Counted from the stretch's first letter, positions 1 through 10,006 are shown. The stretch: 64,000 nucleotides of DNA from Xanthobacteraceae bacterium (GCA_029266425.1 JAQSWY010000013.1:1-64000), one strand, 5' to 3'. The notes: generated from the sequence alone by a model not told the origin. Program-made: numbers and translations.

Positions 1-600
1 ATCGTGATGCGAGCAGCCGAACCGCAAAACAGTGTGGCTCAATTGAATGAATAAATCGAGTGGCCGCTATAGCCGAATTCTGTGCCGTTTTGGTACACGC
101 CGATGGCGTTCAAGCAAAAATTATCAGATGCTGCAGTGCATTAAGCGCGCTTACGCTGATATCGAAGAACTTCTGCATGATCGACGGCATTCCGTTATCA
201 ATATCTGCAGCGCCGCGGATGAATTCTTTTGTATGCGTGGCGAGCGCCGTTCCTGGTGCAATTGTTGTTCATGGACTTGGTGGTGTTGTGCGCCGCACCC
301 AGGCGGCATCAACACTTTAGAATCAATCAAAGAATGAAATTACTTCTAATTTCATTCTAAATTAGATCTTATTTCATGACACCGATCAGGAAAAGTATTC
401 TGTATCGTTGTTTAAGTAACTATCTCGCCTATGCAATATATAGTAGGTATCTCAATACAGAATCAACATCAAAATACCTTGGTAATTTATAGTAATCTAC
501 GGAATTCCAAGAATTTATAGTTCAGTTTTAGTTGTAAATCGCAGCTATTAGCGCATTAATCAGCCCAGGTCGGCATTCCGCATGCTGAGAGGAGGGCGGT
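1..600. other. AT-rich leader region without a recognisable gene
   Basis: No convincing gene is seen here. A short frame runs in from the window edge and stops at position 54 (last residues SVAQLNE), possibly the tail of a truncated gene. Two overlapping plus-strand frames (47-337 and 60-320) have no family motif, no clear ribosome site and ordinary-looking but uninformative translations; they could be a decayed gene. From about 338 to 560 the sequence is markedly AT-rich compared with the rest of the window. It holds a perfect 12-bp hairpin at 331-358 and forms the long upstream region of the repeat-protein gene at 602, whose ribosome site is GAGAGGAGG at about 588-596. Confidence 0.5.
331..358. 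repeat. Perfect 12-bp inverted repeat, AT-rich hairpin
   Basis: AGAATGAAATTA (331-342) and TAATTTCATTCT (347-358) are exact reverse complements around the four bases CTTC. No T-run follows, so it is not a classical intrinsic terminator. It may be a protein-binding palindrome or an RNA hairpin at the border between the degenerate left end and the AT-rich leader. Confidence 0.7.
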
Positions 601-601
601 T

Positions 602-1603
<1,002 letters not shown>

Positions 1604-1626
1604 CATCGCCGGGAACGTTGGAATTT

Positions 1627-1656
1627 GGGTGTGGGCCGAGGCCCGCACCCTTTTTT
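1627..1656 (+). terminator. Intrinsic terminator of the GNN-repeat gene
   Basis: GGGTGTGGGCC (1627-1637) pairs with GGCCCGCACCC (1640-1650), an 11-bp stem with one G-U pair, followed directly by TTTTTT (1651-1656). It lies 24 bases after the stop codon and is a textbook rho-independent terminator. Confidence 0.9.
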
Positions 1657-1894
1657 GTGGTGACGCGGATCGTCTCGGACCAATTGCAGGCAGCCACCTC
1701 GCAGCCTGTGCCAGCAGGCCGTCGGCGACGCGCTTCCGATCAACTCAGGGGTTCCTGCCACCCCATACCGATTGACATCGGAGCGTTTCCCCCGTTCGAT
1801 CTCCAGCCCGTCAACCGAATGTCAGGGACTTGCGGCTTGACTGGGTGCAGAGCGCCGCGAAAAGGGCGGCGCGTCCAGGAATAGGAATGCGGCC

Positions 1895-2506
1895 ATGCGC
1901 CTGTCTTTTCTTGCTTTGTCGGTCGCGGTCTTTCTCCCCCTCGCAGGCGCGCATGCCCAGACAAGGCCGCCGGCCGATCTGCGCAACAGCGTGATGGAGA
2001 TCGAGGAGAAGCCCGGCTACGTCCCGTCCGACGATGAGTCCCAGCTCGATCCGGCGTTTCGCCGTCAACCGGTGTATTTCCGCACCAATGAGCCGGCCGG
2101 CACCATCGTCATCCACACGTCAGAACGCTTCCTGTATCTGGTGCAAGGCAACAACCGGGCGCTGCGCTATGGCATCGGCGTCGGCCGCGAGGGGTTCCAG
2201 TGGGCCGGCATGCAGAAGATCACCCGCAAGGCCGAGTGGCCGGACTGGACGCCGCCGCCGGAGATGATCCAGCGCCAGCCCTATCTGCCGCGCTTCATGG
2301 CCGGCGGGCCGGGCAATCCGATGGGCGCGGCCGCGCTCTATCTCGGCGCCACGGTCTATCGCATCCACGGCACCAACATGCCGCAGACCATCGGCAGCGC
2401 GGTGTCGTCGGGCTGCTTCCGGCTGGTGAATGCCGATGTGGCGGATCTCTATACGCGGGTGCCGGTCGGCACCAAGGTCATCATCCGGCAGGCGCCGGAA
2501 CTCTGA
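1895..2506 (+). CDS. L,D-transpeptidase (YkuD/ErfK family)
   Basis: 203 residues. The N-terminal ~21 residues are a signal peptide ending AHAQ, so the enzyme acts in the periplasm. The YkuD catalytic core is visible: HGTN with His158 and SSGCFRL with the nucleophile Cys174, then a VPVGTKVII strand near the end. Enzymes of this family make 3-3 peptidoglycan cross-links or attach lipoproteins to the wall, which is common in Rhizobiales. The gene sits alone upstream of an amino-acid binding protein, 37 bases away on the same strand, with no obvious functional link. The exact acceptor substrate cannot be inferred. Confidence 0.9.
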   Translation: MRLSFLALSVAVFLPLAGAHAQTRPPADLRNSVMEIEEKPGYVPSDDESQLDPAFRRQPVYFRTNEPAGTIVIHTSERFLYLVQGNNRALRYGIGVGREGFQWAGMQKITRKAEWPDWTPPPEMIQRQPYLPRFMAGGPGNPMGAAALYLGATVYRIHGTNMPQTIGSAVSSGCFRLVNADVADLYTRVPVGTKVIIRQAPEL

Positions 2507-2543
2507 ACAGGCAGGCCGCGGAAGACGCGAGCGGGGGAATGGT

Positions 2544-3566
2544 ATGAAGCGCTTGGGGAACATGCTGGCAGCTGCCGGCTTCATGCTGGCCGGGTTTGCC
2601 GGCCATGCGGCGCAGGCGGACACGCTCGCCGACGTGAAGGCGCGCGGCACGCTTAAGTGCGGCGTCAGCCAGGGGCTCGCCGGCTTCTCGGCGAAGGATG
2701 ACAAGGGCGAATGGATCGGCTTCGACGTAGATGTCTGCAAGGCGATCGCCGCCGCCGTGTTCGACGACCCCGCCAAGGTGACCTATGTGCCGCTTTCGGC
2801 CGATGCGCGTTTCCCGGCGCTTAGCAAGGGTGATGTCGACGTCCTGTCGCGCAACTCGACCTGGACGCTTTCGCGCGAGGCCGGGCTGAAGCTGCTGTTC
2901 GCCGCGGTCTCCTATTATGACGGCCAGGGCTTCATGGTGCGCAATGCGAGGAATGTCACCTCGGCGCTCGAGCTCAGCGGCATCAAGGTCTGCACCCAGA
3001 GCGGCACGACGAGCGCGCTGAACGTGGCGGACTTCTTCCGGCAAAACAAGATGACGTTCGAACTTATCGAGCTGCCGACGGTCGACGAGGTGGTCAAGGC
3101 CTATGACGGCGAGAAGTGCGACGCGCTGACCACCGATGTCTCGCAGCTCTATGCGCTGCGGCTCAAGCTCTCCAAGCCCGCCGACCACATCGTGCTGCCG
3201 GATGTGATCTCCAAGGAGCCGCTCGGCCCGGTGGTGCGGCAAGGCGACGATGCCTGGCTGAACGTCGTCAAATGGAGCTTCTACGCCATGCTGAATGCCG
3301 AAGAGCTCGGCATCGACGCCACGACGCTCGACAAGGCGATGAAGTCGGAGAAGCCGGACGTGAAGCGCTTCGTCGGCGTGGAAGGCGAATTCGGCCCGCA
3401 GCTCGGCCTCACCAAGGATTGGGCGGTGCGCATCGTCAAGTCGGTGGGCAATTATGGCGACTCCTTCGAGCGCAATATCGGTTCGGAGTCAAAGCTGGGC
3501 ATTCCGCGCGGCGTCAATCAGCTCTGGAGCGCGGGCGGCATCCAGTATGCCCCGCCGATGCGCTGA
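2544..3566 (+). CDS. Amino-acid ABC transporter substrate-binding protein (AapJ-like)
   Basis: 340 residues from the ATG at 2544, which starts a signal peptide ending near HAAQA. An in-frame upstream extension to 2430 would overlap the transpeptidase gene and is rejected. The mature part begins DTLADVKARGTLKCGV and carries the SBP family-3 pattern (GEWIGFDVDVCKAIAAAVF), closest in style to general L-amino-acid binding proteins such as AapJ. It would capture amino acids in the periplasm for an ABC permease. No permease or ATPase gene is nearby, so it is an orphan receptor here. The acetate kinase gene begins 9 bases after its stop, suggesting co-transcription. Confidence 0.85.
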   Translation: MKRLGNMLAAAGFMLAGFAGHAAQADTLADVKARGTLKCGVSQGLAGFSAKDDKGEWIGFDVDVCKAIAAAVFDDPAKVTYVPLSADARFPALSKGDVDVLSRNSTWTLSREAGLKLLFAAVSYYDGQGFMVRNARNVTSALELSGIKVCTQSGTTSALNVADFFRQNKMTFELIELPTVDEVVKAYDGEKCDALTTDVSQLYALRLKLSKPADHIVLPDVISKEPLGPVVRQGDDAWLNVVKWSFYAMLNAEELGIDATTLDKAMKSEKPDVKRFVGVEGEFGPQLGLTKDWAVRIVKSVGNYGDSFERNIGSESKLGIPRGVNQLWSAGGIQYAPPMR

Positions 3567-3575
3567 GACGCGGCG

Positions 3576-4757
3576 ATGACAGCCGGGAGCGGGGTGCTCG
3601 TCACCTTCAATCCCGGCTCGTCGACCATCAAGATCGGGCTGTTCGCGGTGCAGAGCCGCGCCGCGCGCCGGATCGGCAAGGGCATGATCGATCTGCGCCA
3701 GCAGCCGCTGGTGCTGCGCATCATCGAGGGCGCCGACACCGCGGACATTTCCCTGAAGGCGCAAGCCGGCGACGAGCTCGACGCCGTACTCGACGAGACG
3801 CTGGGCTGGCTCGCTGCACATTTCAAGCATGAAGGGCTGATTGCCGCCGGGCACCGCGTGGTGCATGGCGGTGACCGCTTCCATGGCGCGACGCAGATCG
3901 ACGACGAGACGCTCGACGCCATCGAGCGGCTGGTGCCGCTGGCGCCGCTGCACCAGCCGCAAAGCGTGCGCCTGATCAACGCGATCCGCCGGCTGCGTCC
4001 CGAGCTGGCGCAGACCGCCTCCTTCGACACCGCCTTCCACCGCACCCAGGCCGACATCGTGCGCCGCTTCGCGCTGCCGCGCGCGATGTTCGACGACGGC
4101 ATCAAGCGCTATGGCTTTCATGGGCTGTCGTACAAATACATCGCCGGCGCGGTGGCGCGACAGGTCCCGGCGCTGGCGAAAGGGCGCATCGTCGTCGCCC
4201 ATCTCGGCAGCGGAGCGAGCCTTTGCGGGCTGATGGACGGGGAGAGCCGCGACACCAGCATGGGCTTCTCGACGCTCGACGGCATCCCGATGGCGACACG
4301 CAGCGGCGCGCTCGATCCCGGCGTGCCGCTGCACCTGCTGGCCAACGGCATGAGCCGTACGGGCCTGGAGGATCTGCTCTATCACCGCTCTGGTTTGCTC
4401 GGTGTCTCCGGTATCAGCGCCGACAGCCGGGTGCTGCTGGAGAGCGATGCCGAGGCGGCGCGGGAGGCGATCGCGATGTTCGCCTTCCGCATCGCGCAGA
4501 CCGTGGCCTCGCTCGCGGTGACGCTCGGAGGGCTGGACAGCATAGTCTTCACCGCAGGGATCGGCGAGCACCAGCCGCAGGTGCGCGCGCTGGTGTGCGG
4601 GCATCTCGGCTGGCTTGGCGTGAGTTTGGATGAAGGCGCGAACGCGGCGAATGCGGCGCGGATCAGCGCGGCGGGGTCCAAGGTCGCGGTGCTGGTGATC
4701 CCGACCGACGAAGAGCAGGTGATCGCCGACGAAGCGGTGGGGGTCTTGTCGGCTTAG
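3576..4757 (+). CDS. ackA: Acetate kinase
   Basis: 393 residues, the usual length. It catalyses reversible phosphate transfer between ATP/acetate and ADP/acetyl phosphate in the cytoplasm. Visible family motifs are NPGSSTIK near the N-terminus (ASKHA phosphate loop), GHRVVHGG, TAFH, YGFHGLSYKYI, AHLGSGASLCG and GIGEHQPQVR. The start at 3576 has only a weak ribosome site and is 9 bases behind the binding-protein gene. No phosphotransacetylase or phosphoketolase gene is adjacent, which is unusual because ackA normally sits beside pta or xfp. A propionate or related short-chain kinase activity is possible. Confidence 0.9.
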   Translation: MTAGSGVLVTFNPGSSTIKIGLFAVQSRAARRIGKGMIDLRQQPLVLRIIEGADTADISLKAQAGDELDAVLDETLGWLAAHFKHEGLIAAGHRVVHGGDRFHGATQIDDETLDAIERLVPLAPLHQPQSVRLINAIRRLRPELAQTASFDTAFHRTQADIVRRFALPRAMFDDGIKRYGFHGLSYKYIAGAVARQVPALAKGRIVVAHLGSGASLCGLMDGESRDTSMGFSTLDGIPMATRSGALDPGVPLHLLANGMSRTGLEDLLYHRSGLLGVSGISADSRVLLESDAEAAREAIAMFAFRIAQTVASLAVTLGGLDSIVFTAGIGEHQPQVRALVCGHLGWLGVSLDEGANAANAARISAAGSKVAVLVIPTDEEQVIADEAVGVLSA

Positions 4758-4772
4758 CCTGGAAGGGATTTG

Positions 4773-4890
4773 TCCTGCTTGATCATCCTTCGAGGCTCGC
4801 TGCGCTCGCACCTCAGGATGGCGTGGTTTTATAGATCAACGTCATCCTGAAGTGCCGCCGCAGGCGGCCTCGAAGGATGATCGAGCAGGA
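4773..4890. repeat. Interspersed palindromic element, family A copy 1
   Basis: The 24-base ends (4773-4796 and 4867-4890) are near-perfect inverted copies containing CATCCTTCGAGGC and GCCTCGAAGGATG. Internal CACCTCAGGATG and CATCCTGAAGTG form a second hairpin. The element lies between the convergent ackA and enoyl-CoA hydratase genes, where it could act as a bidirectional transcript end. Relatives are at 12415 and 28132. Confidence 0.9.
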
Positions 4891-4920
4891 CGACGGCCAG
4901 CGCTGCACAGGGGAGGAGAC

Positions 4921-5742
4921 CTACTCCCCCCGCCATTGCGGGGTGCGCTTGGCGAGGAACGCTTCCACGCCCTCGCGAAAATCGGTGCTGCCATAGGTGC
5001 GGCGGATCAGGTCGGCGTCGGGAGCCTGCAGGTCCAGCGAGAGCCGGCGCAGCATCTCCTTGGTCACCTCGATGGTGATCGGCGCGTGGCCTTTGAGCCG
5101 CGTGCAAAGATCCTCGACATGGGCGTCGAGTGCGTCGGGCGCGACCACGCTGACATAGCCCGCCGGCATCTCTTCCGCCGTCGGCATCTCGGCCAGCAGC
5201 AGCATGCGCTTGACGAGGCTGACACCGAGCGTCGCGGTAAGGCGCTGTACATTGGAGGCGGAGAGGCAATTGCCGAGGGTGCGGGCGATCGGCACGCCGA
5301 AACGGGCGCCGGGGGTGGCGATGCGGAAGTCGCAGGCATTGGCCAGCGCCATGCCGCCGCCCACCGCCCAGCCTTCCACCACGGCGATGGTCGGTAGCGG
5401 CACGGCTTCGAGCGTGCCGACGAAATGCTCCACCTTCTCCTCATAGGCGACGCCGTCGCGGCCGGAGGAGAAGGCGCGGAACTGGTCGATGTCGGTGCCG
5501 GCGACGAACGCCTTGCCGCCGGCGCCGCGCAGCACGGCGACGCGGATCTCCCGATTGGCGGCGATCGCCTTGCAGGCGCTACCCAGCTCCTCATACATCC
5601 GCCAGGTCATGGCGTTGCGCGCAGCCGGGCGGTCGAAGGTGAGGCGCGCGACCGCGCCGTCGATCTCGAGCCGGACGGTGCCTTCGCCGGCGGCAGGCTG
5701 GGCGGGGGTGTTGGCGGCGATGGTGGTCGCTACGGCATTCAT
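4921..5742 (-). CDS. Enoyl-CoA hydratase/isomerase family protein
   Basis: 273 residues from the ATG at 5742, overlapping the CoA-transferase stop by 4 bases (ATGA), so translation is coupled. Crotonase-fold motifs are present: VLRGAGGKAFVAGTDIDQF (first oxyanion-hole strand) and VEGWAVGGGMALANACDFR (second). The family hydrates or isomerises acyl-CoA thioesters in the cytoplasm. Pairing with a CaiB-type CoA-transferase and a carboxylate transporter suggests that an imported carboxylic acid is converted to its CoA ester and then hydrated or cleaved. The acid is unknown. A longer frame extending to 7218 in this frame is an artefact. Confidence 0.85.
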   Translation of the reverse strand: MNAVATTIAANTPAQPAAGEGTVRLEIDGAVARLTFDRPAARNAMTWRMYEELGSACKAIAANREIRVAVLRGAGGKAFVAGTDIDQFRAFSSGRDGVAYEEKVEHFVGTLEAVPLPTIAVVEGWAVGGGMALANACDFRIATPGARFGVPIARTLGNCLSASNVQRLTATLGVSLVKRMLLLAEMPTAEEMPAGYVSVVAPDALDAHVEDLCTRLKGHAPITIEVTKEMLRRLSLDLQAPDADLIRRTYGSTDFREGVEAFLAKRTPQWRGE

Positions 5743-7013
5743 GGTGCGAAAGCTCCGCGCGCGGTGAATTCCTCGAGCGCCGCGGCATCGAGGCCGATCT
5801 CGCCGAGCACGGCGTTGTTGTGCTCGCCGAGCAGCGGCGGATGCAGGCGCACCTGCTGCGGCGTACCGGAGAGCTTCACTGCGAAGCCGATGTTCGACAC
5901 CTTGCCCTCGATCGGGTGGTCGATCTCCATGCGCATGTGGCGATGCCTCCCGTGCTCGCTCTCGAACGCTTCGGGGTAAGTGTACATGGTGCCGGCCGGG
6001 ATGCCGACGGCGAGCAGGGATTCCACCCATTCGTCCGAGGTGCGGGCAATGAAGCTCTTCTCCAGCTCTTCGATCAGCACCTCGCGATTGGCTAGGCGGT
6101 CGGGATTGGTGCGGAAGCGCGGATCGTCGAGCAGTTCCTTGCGCTCCAACGTCTCGCACAGCAGCGTCCAGAGCTTCTGGTTGGTGGCGCCCATGACGAA
6201 ATAGCCGTCTTTCGACTTCACCGCCTGATAGGGGGCGCTCATGCGGTTGGCGGTGCCGAGCGGGATCGGCTCGGTACCGCGGCCCCAATATTCGGAAATG
6301 TCCCACACCGAGAAGGCGAGCGCCGCCTCGAACAGCGAGGCGTCGATATATTGGCCCTCGCCGGTGTTCTTGGCGCCGATATAGGCGGCGAGCACGGCGT
6401 AGGTCGCGAACAGGCCGCAGCCGATGTCGGCGACCGGCACGCCCGCCTTCACCGGCGGACCGCCGGGATGACCGGTGACGCTCATCACCCCGGACATGGC
6501 CTGCGCCATCAGATCGAAGCCAGGCCGGCCGGCCCAGGGCCCGCTCTGGCCGAAGCCGGAGATGGAGGCATAGACGAGCCGCGGATTGATCTTCGAGATC
6601 GTCTCGTAATCGCACTTCAGCTTCTTCATCACGCCGGGGCGATAATTCTCGACGAGTATGTCGGCGGTCTCGACCAGCTTGTAGAAGACCTCGCGGCCGG
6701 CTTCGCTCTTGAGGTTGATCGCCACCGAGCGCTTGTTCCGGTTCATGTTGAGGAAGCCCATGCTGTCGGGCCCCTTCATCTTGAACCCCATGGCGCCGCG
6801 GGTCTGGTCGCCGGTGCCGGGCGGCTCGATCTTGATGACGTCGGCGCCGAGATCGCCGAGCAGCATGCAGGAGTAGGGGCCGGCCATCACCTGGCTGACA
6901 TCGAGCACGCGCACCCCGGCGAGCGGGAGCGGACGGGAGGGCGCGGCGTCGGACGCCTGGCGCTGCGGTGTCGCGTCCGAGCCTGGGCGGGTCTGGTCCA
7001 GAACGTCGCTCAT
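5739..7013 (-). CDS. CaiB/BaiF-type (class III) CoA-transferase
   Basis: 424 residues from the ATG at 7013, preceded by AAGGAAGGG. The frame remains open to 7067 but lacks a better ribosome site. Family features: LAGVRVLDVSQVMAGPY near residue 30, LGDLGADVIKIEPPGTGD with the catalytic aspartate region expected further in (NRNKRSVAINLK), and VENYRPGVMKKL. These enzymes move CoA between an acyl-CoA donor and a carboxylic acid. It is downstream of tctCBA and gntR and translationally coupled to the enoyl-CoA hydratase, so the likely role is activation of the transported acid. Confidence 0.9.
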   Translation of the reverse strand: MSDVLDQTRPGSDATPQRQASDAAPSRPLPLAGVRVLDVSQVMAGPYSCMLLGDLGADVIKIEPPGTGDQTRGAMGFKMKGPDSMGFLNMNRNKRSVAINLKSEAGREVFYKLVETADILVENYRPGVMKKLKCDYETISKINPRLVYASISGFGQSGPWAGRPGFDLMAQAMSGVMSVTGHPGGPPVKAGVPVADIGCGLFATYAVLAAYIGAKNTGEGQYIDASLFEAALAFSVWDISEYWGRGTEPIPLGTANRMSAPYQAVKSKDGYFVMGATNQKLWTLLCETLERKELLDDPRFRTNPDRLANREVLIEELEKSFIARTSDEWVESLLAVGIPAGTMYTYPEAFESEHGRHRHMRMEIDHPIEGKVSNIGFAVKLSGTPQQVRLHPPLLGEHNNAVLGEIGLDAAALEEFTARGAFAP

Positions 7014-7062
7014 CGGTGGTTCCCTTCCTTCTCGGTGCGGCGGCGCAGCAGGTGCATTTACA

Positions 7063-7078
7063 ATCAATAATTACGGGT
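7063..7078. promoter_or_regulatory. Candidate GntR half-operator upstream of CoA-transferase
   Basis: ATCAATAATTACGGGT shares its first 11 bases with the palindrome at 11094-11109 upstream of tctC of the same module. It lies between the GntR gene and the CoA-transferase gene. A role as binding site for the GntR protein encoded at 7121-7852 is an inference. Confidence 0.45.
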
Positions 7079-7120
7079 GCCGTAGAGCGGCCCCGAATGA
7101 GGGGGCCGCGCCGGCGACGT

Positions 7121-7852
7121 TCAGGCAGGCAAGGGCTGGCGGCCCTTGCGGGCGCGCGCGGGGCCCTCTTCCGGTGCGGCGGAGGGCGTTTCGACCCGGT
7201 CGATGAAGGCGCGGGCAATGCCGGCGGTCGTGCCGGTGACGTGCTCTTCCAGCAGGCTCGCGAGCCTTGCCCCGTCGCGCGCCTCGAATGCCGCGATCAT
7301 CTGCTCGTGCTCGGCGACGGCATCGGCCCAATGCTCCGGGCTCTTGCGGACCACGAAGCGGCAGGCATGGATGCGGGTGAGGATCTGCTGGTAGAAGGCC
7401 GACAGCGTCGCATTGCCGGCGATCTCGAAGAACGCCTCGTGGATCAGCCGGTTGTGGCGCAGATATTCAGGTTCGTTGCCCGCCGCGAAATGCTCCATCA
7501 TCCGCTCGTGCAGCGCCCGCACCCGGGCAATGTCGGCGTCACTGGCCTTTGCGCAGGCGAGCGATCCGGCAAGGCGCTCCAGGGAGGCCATGATCGGGAA
7601 CAGCTCGGAGATCTGCTCTTCGGTGATGCGGGCGACGATGGCGCCGCGATGCGGCAGGATCTGCAGCACGCCTTCCGCGGCCAGTACCTTCAGCGCCTCG
7701 CGGATCGGGGTGCGGGAGACGCCGAACCGTTCGCAGAGCTGTTCTTCCGGCACCTTCTCGCCGGGACGCAATTCGCCTTGCAGGATCATCTCCCGCAGCG
7801 GCGCCACGAGCGATTCATGCAGCGAGTGACGAACGATCTGCGCGGATGCCAT
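7121..7852 (-). CDS. GntR-family regulator, FCD subfamily
   Basis: 243 residues. The N-terminal winged helix (residues ~10-75) contains CERFGVSRTPIREALKVLAA; the C-terminal ~150 residues form the helical FCD ligand domain (LHERMMEH, HEAFFEIAGN, EHEQMIAAFEARD). Start taken at the second of two tandem ATGs because AGGA then sits 6 bases upstream; 7855 is the alternative. It lies between the transporter genes and the catabolic genes of one minus-strand unit. The product is clearly a paralogue of the protein at 12532-13218. It probably represses the unit until an organic acid or CoA-derived effector binds; a candidate operator lies at 11094. Confidence 0.9.
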   Translation of the reverse strand: MASAQIVRHSLHESLVAPLREMILQGELRPGEKVPEEQLCERFGVSRTPIREALKVLAAEGVLQILPHRGAIVARITEEQISELFPIMASLERLAGSLACAKASDADIARVRALHERMMEHFAAGNEPEYLRHNRLIHEAFFEIAGNATLSAFYQQILTRIHACRFVVRKSPEHWADAVAEHEQMIAAFEARDGARLASLLEEHVTGTTAGIARAFIDRVETPSAAPEEGPARARKGRQPLPA

Positions 7853-7922
7853 CATCGATCCTGACGCTGGTTCAAAAGTATTCTGAACAGCATAGCGGTG
7901 ATTCCCGTGCTCCGGAATTCTC

Positions 7923-9437
7923 TCATGCTGCTTCCGCCTTCCGTCCACCGAGGAGGCTGCCGCCGGCAATGGCGCTGACGGCGGGCAACAGCAGCAGGAA
8001 GATGCCGATGCCCATCATGGTGGCGACGAGGCCGTTGGAGAAGAAGATCGAGGCCGAGCCGTCCGAGGTCAGCATGGCCTGGCGGAAGGCGTCCTCCGCC
8101 TTGTCGCCTAGCACCATGGCGAGCACAAAGGGCGCCAGCGGATAATCGAGCTTCTTGAACACATAGCCGGCGATGCCGAAGCCGAGCGCGAGCCAGATAT
8201 CGAAGGTGTGGCTCGCCACCGTATAGGCACCGATCACGCAGACCACGGTGATCATCGGCCCGACCACGGTGAAGGGCGCGCGCAAGATGGTGGCGAAGAG
8301 CGGCACGGTCGCCAGCACCAGCACCACGGCGATGATGTTGCCCATGTACATCGACGCGATCAGGCCCCAGACGAAGTCCGGCCGCGTGGTGAACAGCATC
8401 GGGCCGGGCGAGAGGCCCCAGATCATCAGCCCGCCCATCATCACCGCGGCGGTGGCTGAGCCAGGGATGCCGAGCGCCAGCATGGGCAGCAGCGCGCAGG
8501 AGCCGGCGGAGTGGTCGGCGGTTTCCGGCGAGACGATGCCTTCCGGCTCGCCCTTGCCGAAATGCTTGCCGCGGCGCGAGAAGCGGCGGCCGAGCGCATA
8601 GCTCATGAAGGAGGCCGCGGTCGGCCCGCCCGGGGTGATGCCCATCCAGCAGCCGATCAGCGCGCTGCGGATAATCGTCACCCAGTAGCGCGGCACTTCG
8701 AGCAGGGTGCGGAAGATGGTCCGCAGATCGAGCTTCGCCTTCACGCCCTCGAACTTGAGGCCTTCCTCCATGGTGAGCAGCAATTCGCCGAGGCCGAACA
8801 GGCCGATCACCGCGACGAGGAAGGAGATGCCGCCGATCAGTTCGTCGAGCTCGAAGGTGAGGCGGCTTTCGCCGGAAATGGTGTCCATGCCGATGGTGGC
8901 GGCGGCGAAGCCGAGCATCATCGACACCAGGGTCTTGAAGGGCGAGCCGCCGGCCATGCCGATGAAGCTGGCGAAAGCCATGAAATAGACGGCGAAGTAT
9001 TCCGCCGCGCCGAAGCGCATGGCGAATTGCGCGACCCAGCCGGACAGCAGCGTGATGACGACGACGCCGGTGAGCGCGCCGATGCCGGCCGAGGCGAAGG
9101 CCAGCGTGAGCGCGCGTACCGCCTCGCCTTGCTTGGCCATTGGATAGCCGTCGAAGGTGGTGGCGACGGAGGAGGGCTCGCCGGGGATGTTGAAGAGGAT
9201 CGACGTCGTCGAGCCGCCGAACAGCGCGCCCCAATACATCGACGTCAGAAGAATGATCGCCGAGATCGGATCCATGGTGAAGGTGAGCGGGAGCAGCAGC
9301 GAGACGCCGTTCGGGGCCCCGAGGCCGGGCAGCACGCCGACCACGAGGCCGAGCAGCACGCCCACCACCATGATGAGGACGTGGTGCGCGGTGAGCGCCA
9401 CCGCGAAGCCGTCCATCAGCTGGCCGAAATTACCCAT
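7923..9437 (-). CDS. tctA: Tripartite tricarboxylate transporter, large membrane subunit TctA
   Basis: 504 residues with about a dozen hydrophobic segments in the inner membrane. Family signatures are GVLPGLGAPNGVSLLLPLTF, NIPGEPSSVATTFDGYPMA and GITPGGPTAASFMSYALGRRF. TctA forms the substrate pathway and works with TctB and the periplasmic receptor TctC, using an ion gradient. It is third in the tctC-tctB-tctA order, 18 bases after tctB, with gntR following. The substrate is unknown; CoA-transferase and enoyl-CoA hydratase genes downstream point to a carboxylic acid that needs CoA activation. Confidence 0.93.
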   Translation of the reverse strand: MGNFGQLMDGFAVALTAHHVLIMVVGVLLGLVVGVLPGLGAPNGVSLLLPLTFTMDPISAIILLTSMYWGALFGGSTTSILFNIPGEPSSVATTFDGYPMAKQGEAVRALTLAFASAGIGALTGVVVITLLSGWVAQFAMRFGAAEYFAVYFMAFASFIGMAGGSPFKTLVSMMLGFAAATIGMDTISGESRLTFELDELIGGISFLVAVIGLFGLGELLLTMEEGLKFEGVKAKLDLRTIFRTLLEVPRYWVTIIRSALIGCWMGITPGGPTAASFMSYALGRRFSRRGKHFGKGEPEGIVSPETADHSAGSCALLPMLALGIPGSATAAVMMGGLMIWGLSPGPMLFTTRPDFVWGLIASMYMGNIIAVVLVLATVPLFATILRAPFTVVGPMITVVCVIGAYTVASHTFDIWLALGFGIAGYVFKKLDYPLAPFVLAMVLGDKAEDAFRQAMLTSDGSASIFFSNGLVATMMGIGIFLLLLPAVSAIAGGSLLGGRKAEAA

Positions 9438-9455
9438 GATGCGTACCCGCCCGGC

Positions 9456-9938
9456 TCAGTAGAGGCCGAAATGATTGAGCACCGGCCCCTTCAGCAGCGG
9501 GACCATGAACAGCTCTTCGAAAATGATGAAGTTGATCGCCACGACGAAGAGCGCGATCAGCAGCGCGACATGCGGGCGGAACTTGGCCGCGGTCCACATG
9601 GCGTAGAAGACATAGACCCCCATGCCGATATAGAGGCCGAGAAAGCCCGAGATCAACGCGAAGCCGACGATCGGCAGGAAGAAGGCGGCGACAGTGCGGG
9701 TCCTCTCGCCATCGAGGAAGGGTGCGCCGCCCGCCTCGCGGCGCAGCAGCGCCTGGAACGCGGTGACGGCGCTGCCGAACATGATCAGGCAGCCGACATA
9801 GAAAGGGAAATAGCCGGGCTGCGGGCCGCCATCGGCCCATTCGATGCCGTTCTGCAGCGAGCCGTAGCAGACCACGGCGCCGATCAGCGCGGTGGCAGCG
9901 GCGGTGACGACCTCCATGGCCGGACGGGATATTTCCAT
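9456..9938 (-). CDS. tctB: Tripartite tricarboxylate transporter, small membrane subunit TctB
   Basis: 160 residues, four predicted membrane segments. The motif WADGGPQPGYFPFYVGCLI in the first loop is typical of TctB (DUF1468). It is required for function with TctA. It lies between tctC (68 bases upstream) and tctA (18 bases downstream). TctB sequences diverge quickly, so it gives no substrate information. Confidence 0.88.
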   Translation of the reverse strand: MEISRPAMEVVTAAATALIGAVVCYGSLQNGIEWADGGPQPGYFPFYVGCLIMFGSAVTAFQALLRREAGGAPFLDGERTRTVAAFFLPIVGFALISGFLGLYIGMGVYVFYAMWTAAKFRPHVALLIALFVVAINFIIFEELFMVPLLKGPVLNHFGLY

Positions 9939-10006
9939 GGCACCTGCTCCGTGACTGCGGATCTGGCAAGGCGCGGGACGTCACCGTCCCGCCCGTGCGA
10001 CAGCGA

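Noticed and set aside
4921-7218. A 765-residue minus-strand fusion frame
   Set aside because: Only the enoyl-CoA hydratase part after 5742 resembles a protein; the rest is an Arg/Pro-rich shadow of the CoA-transferase gene.
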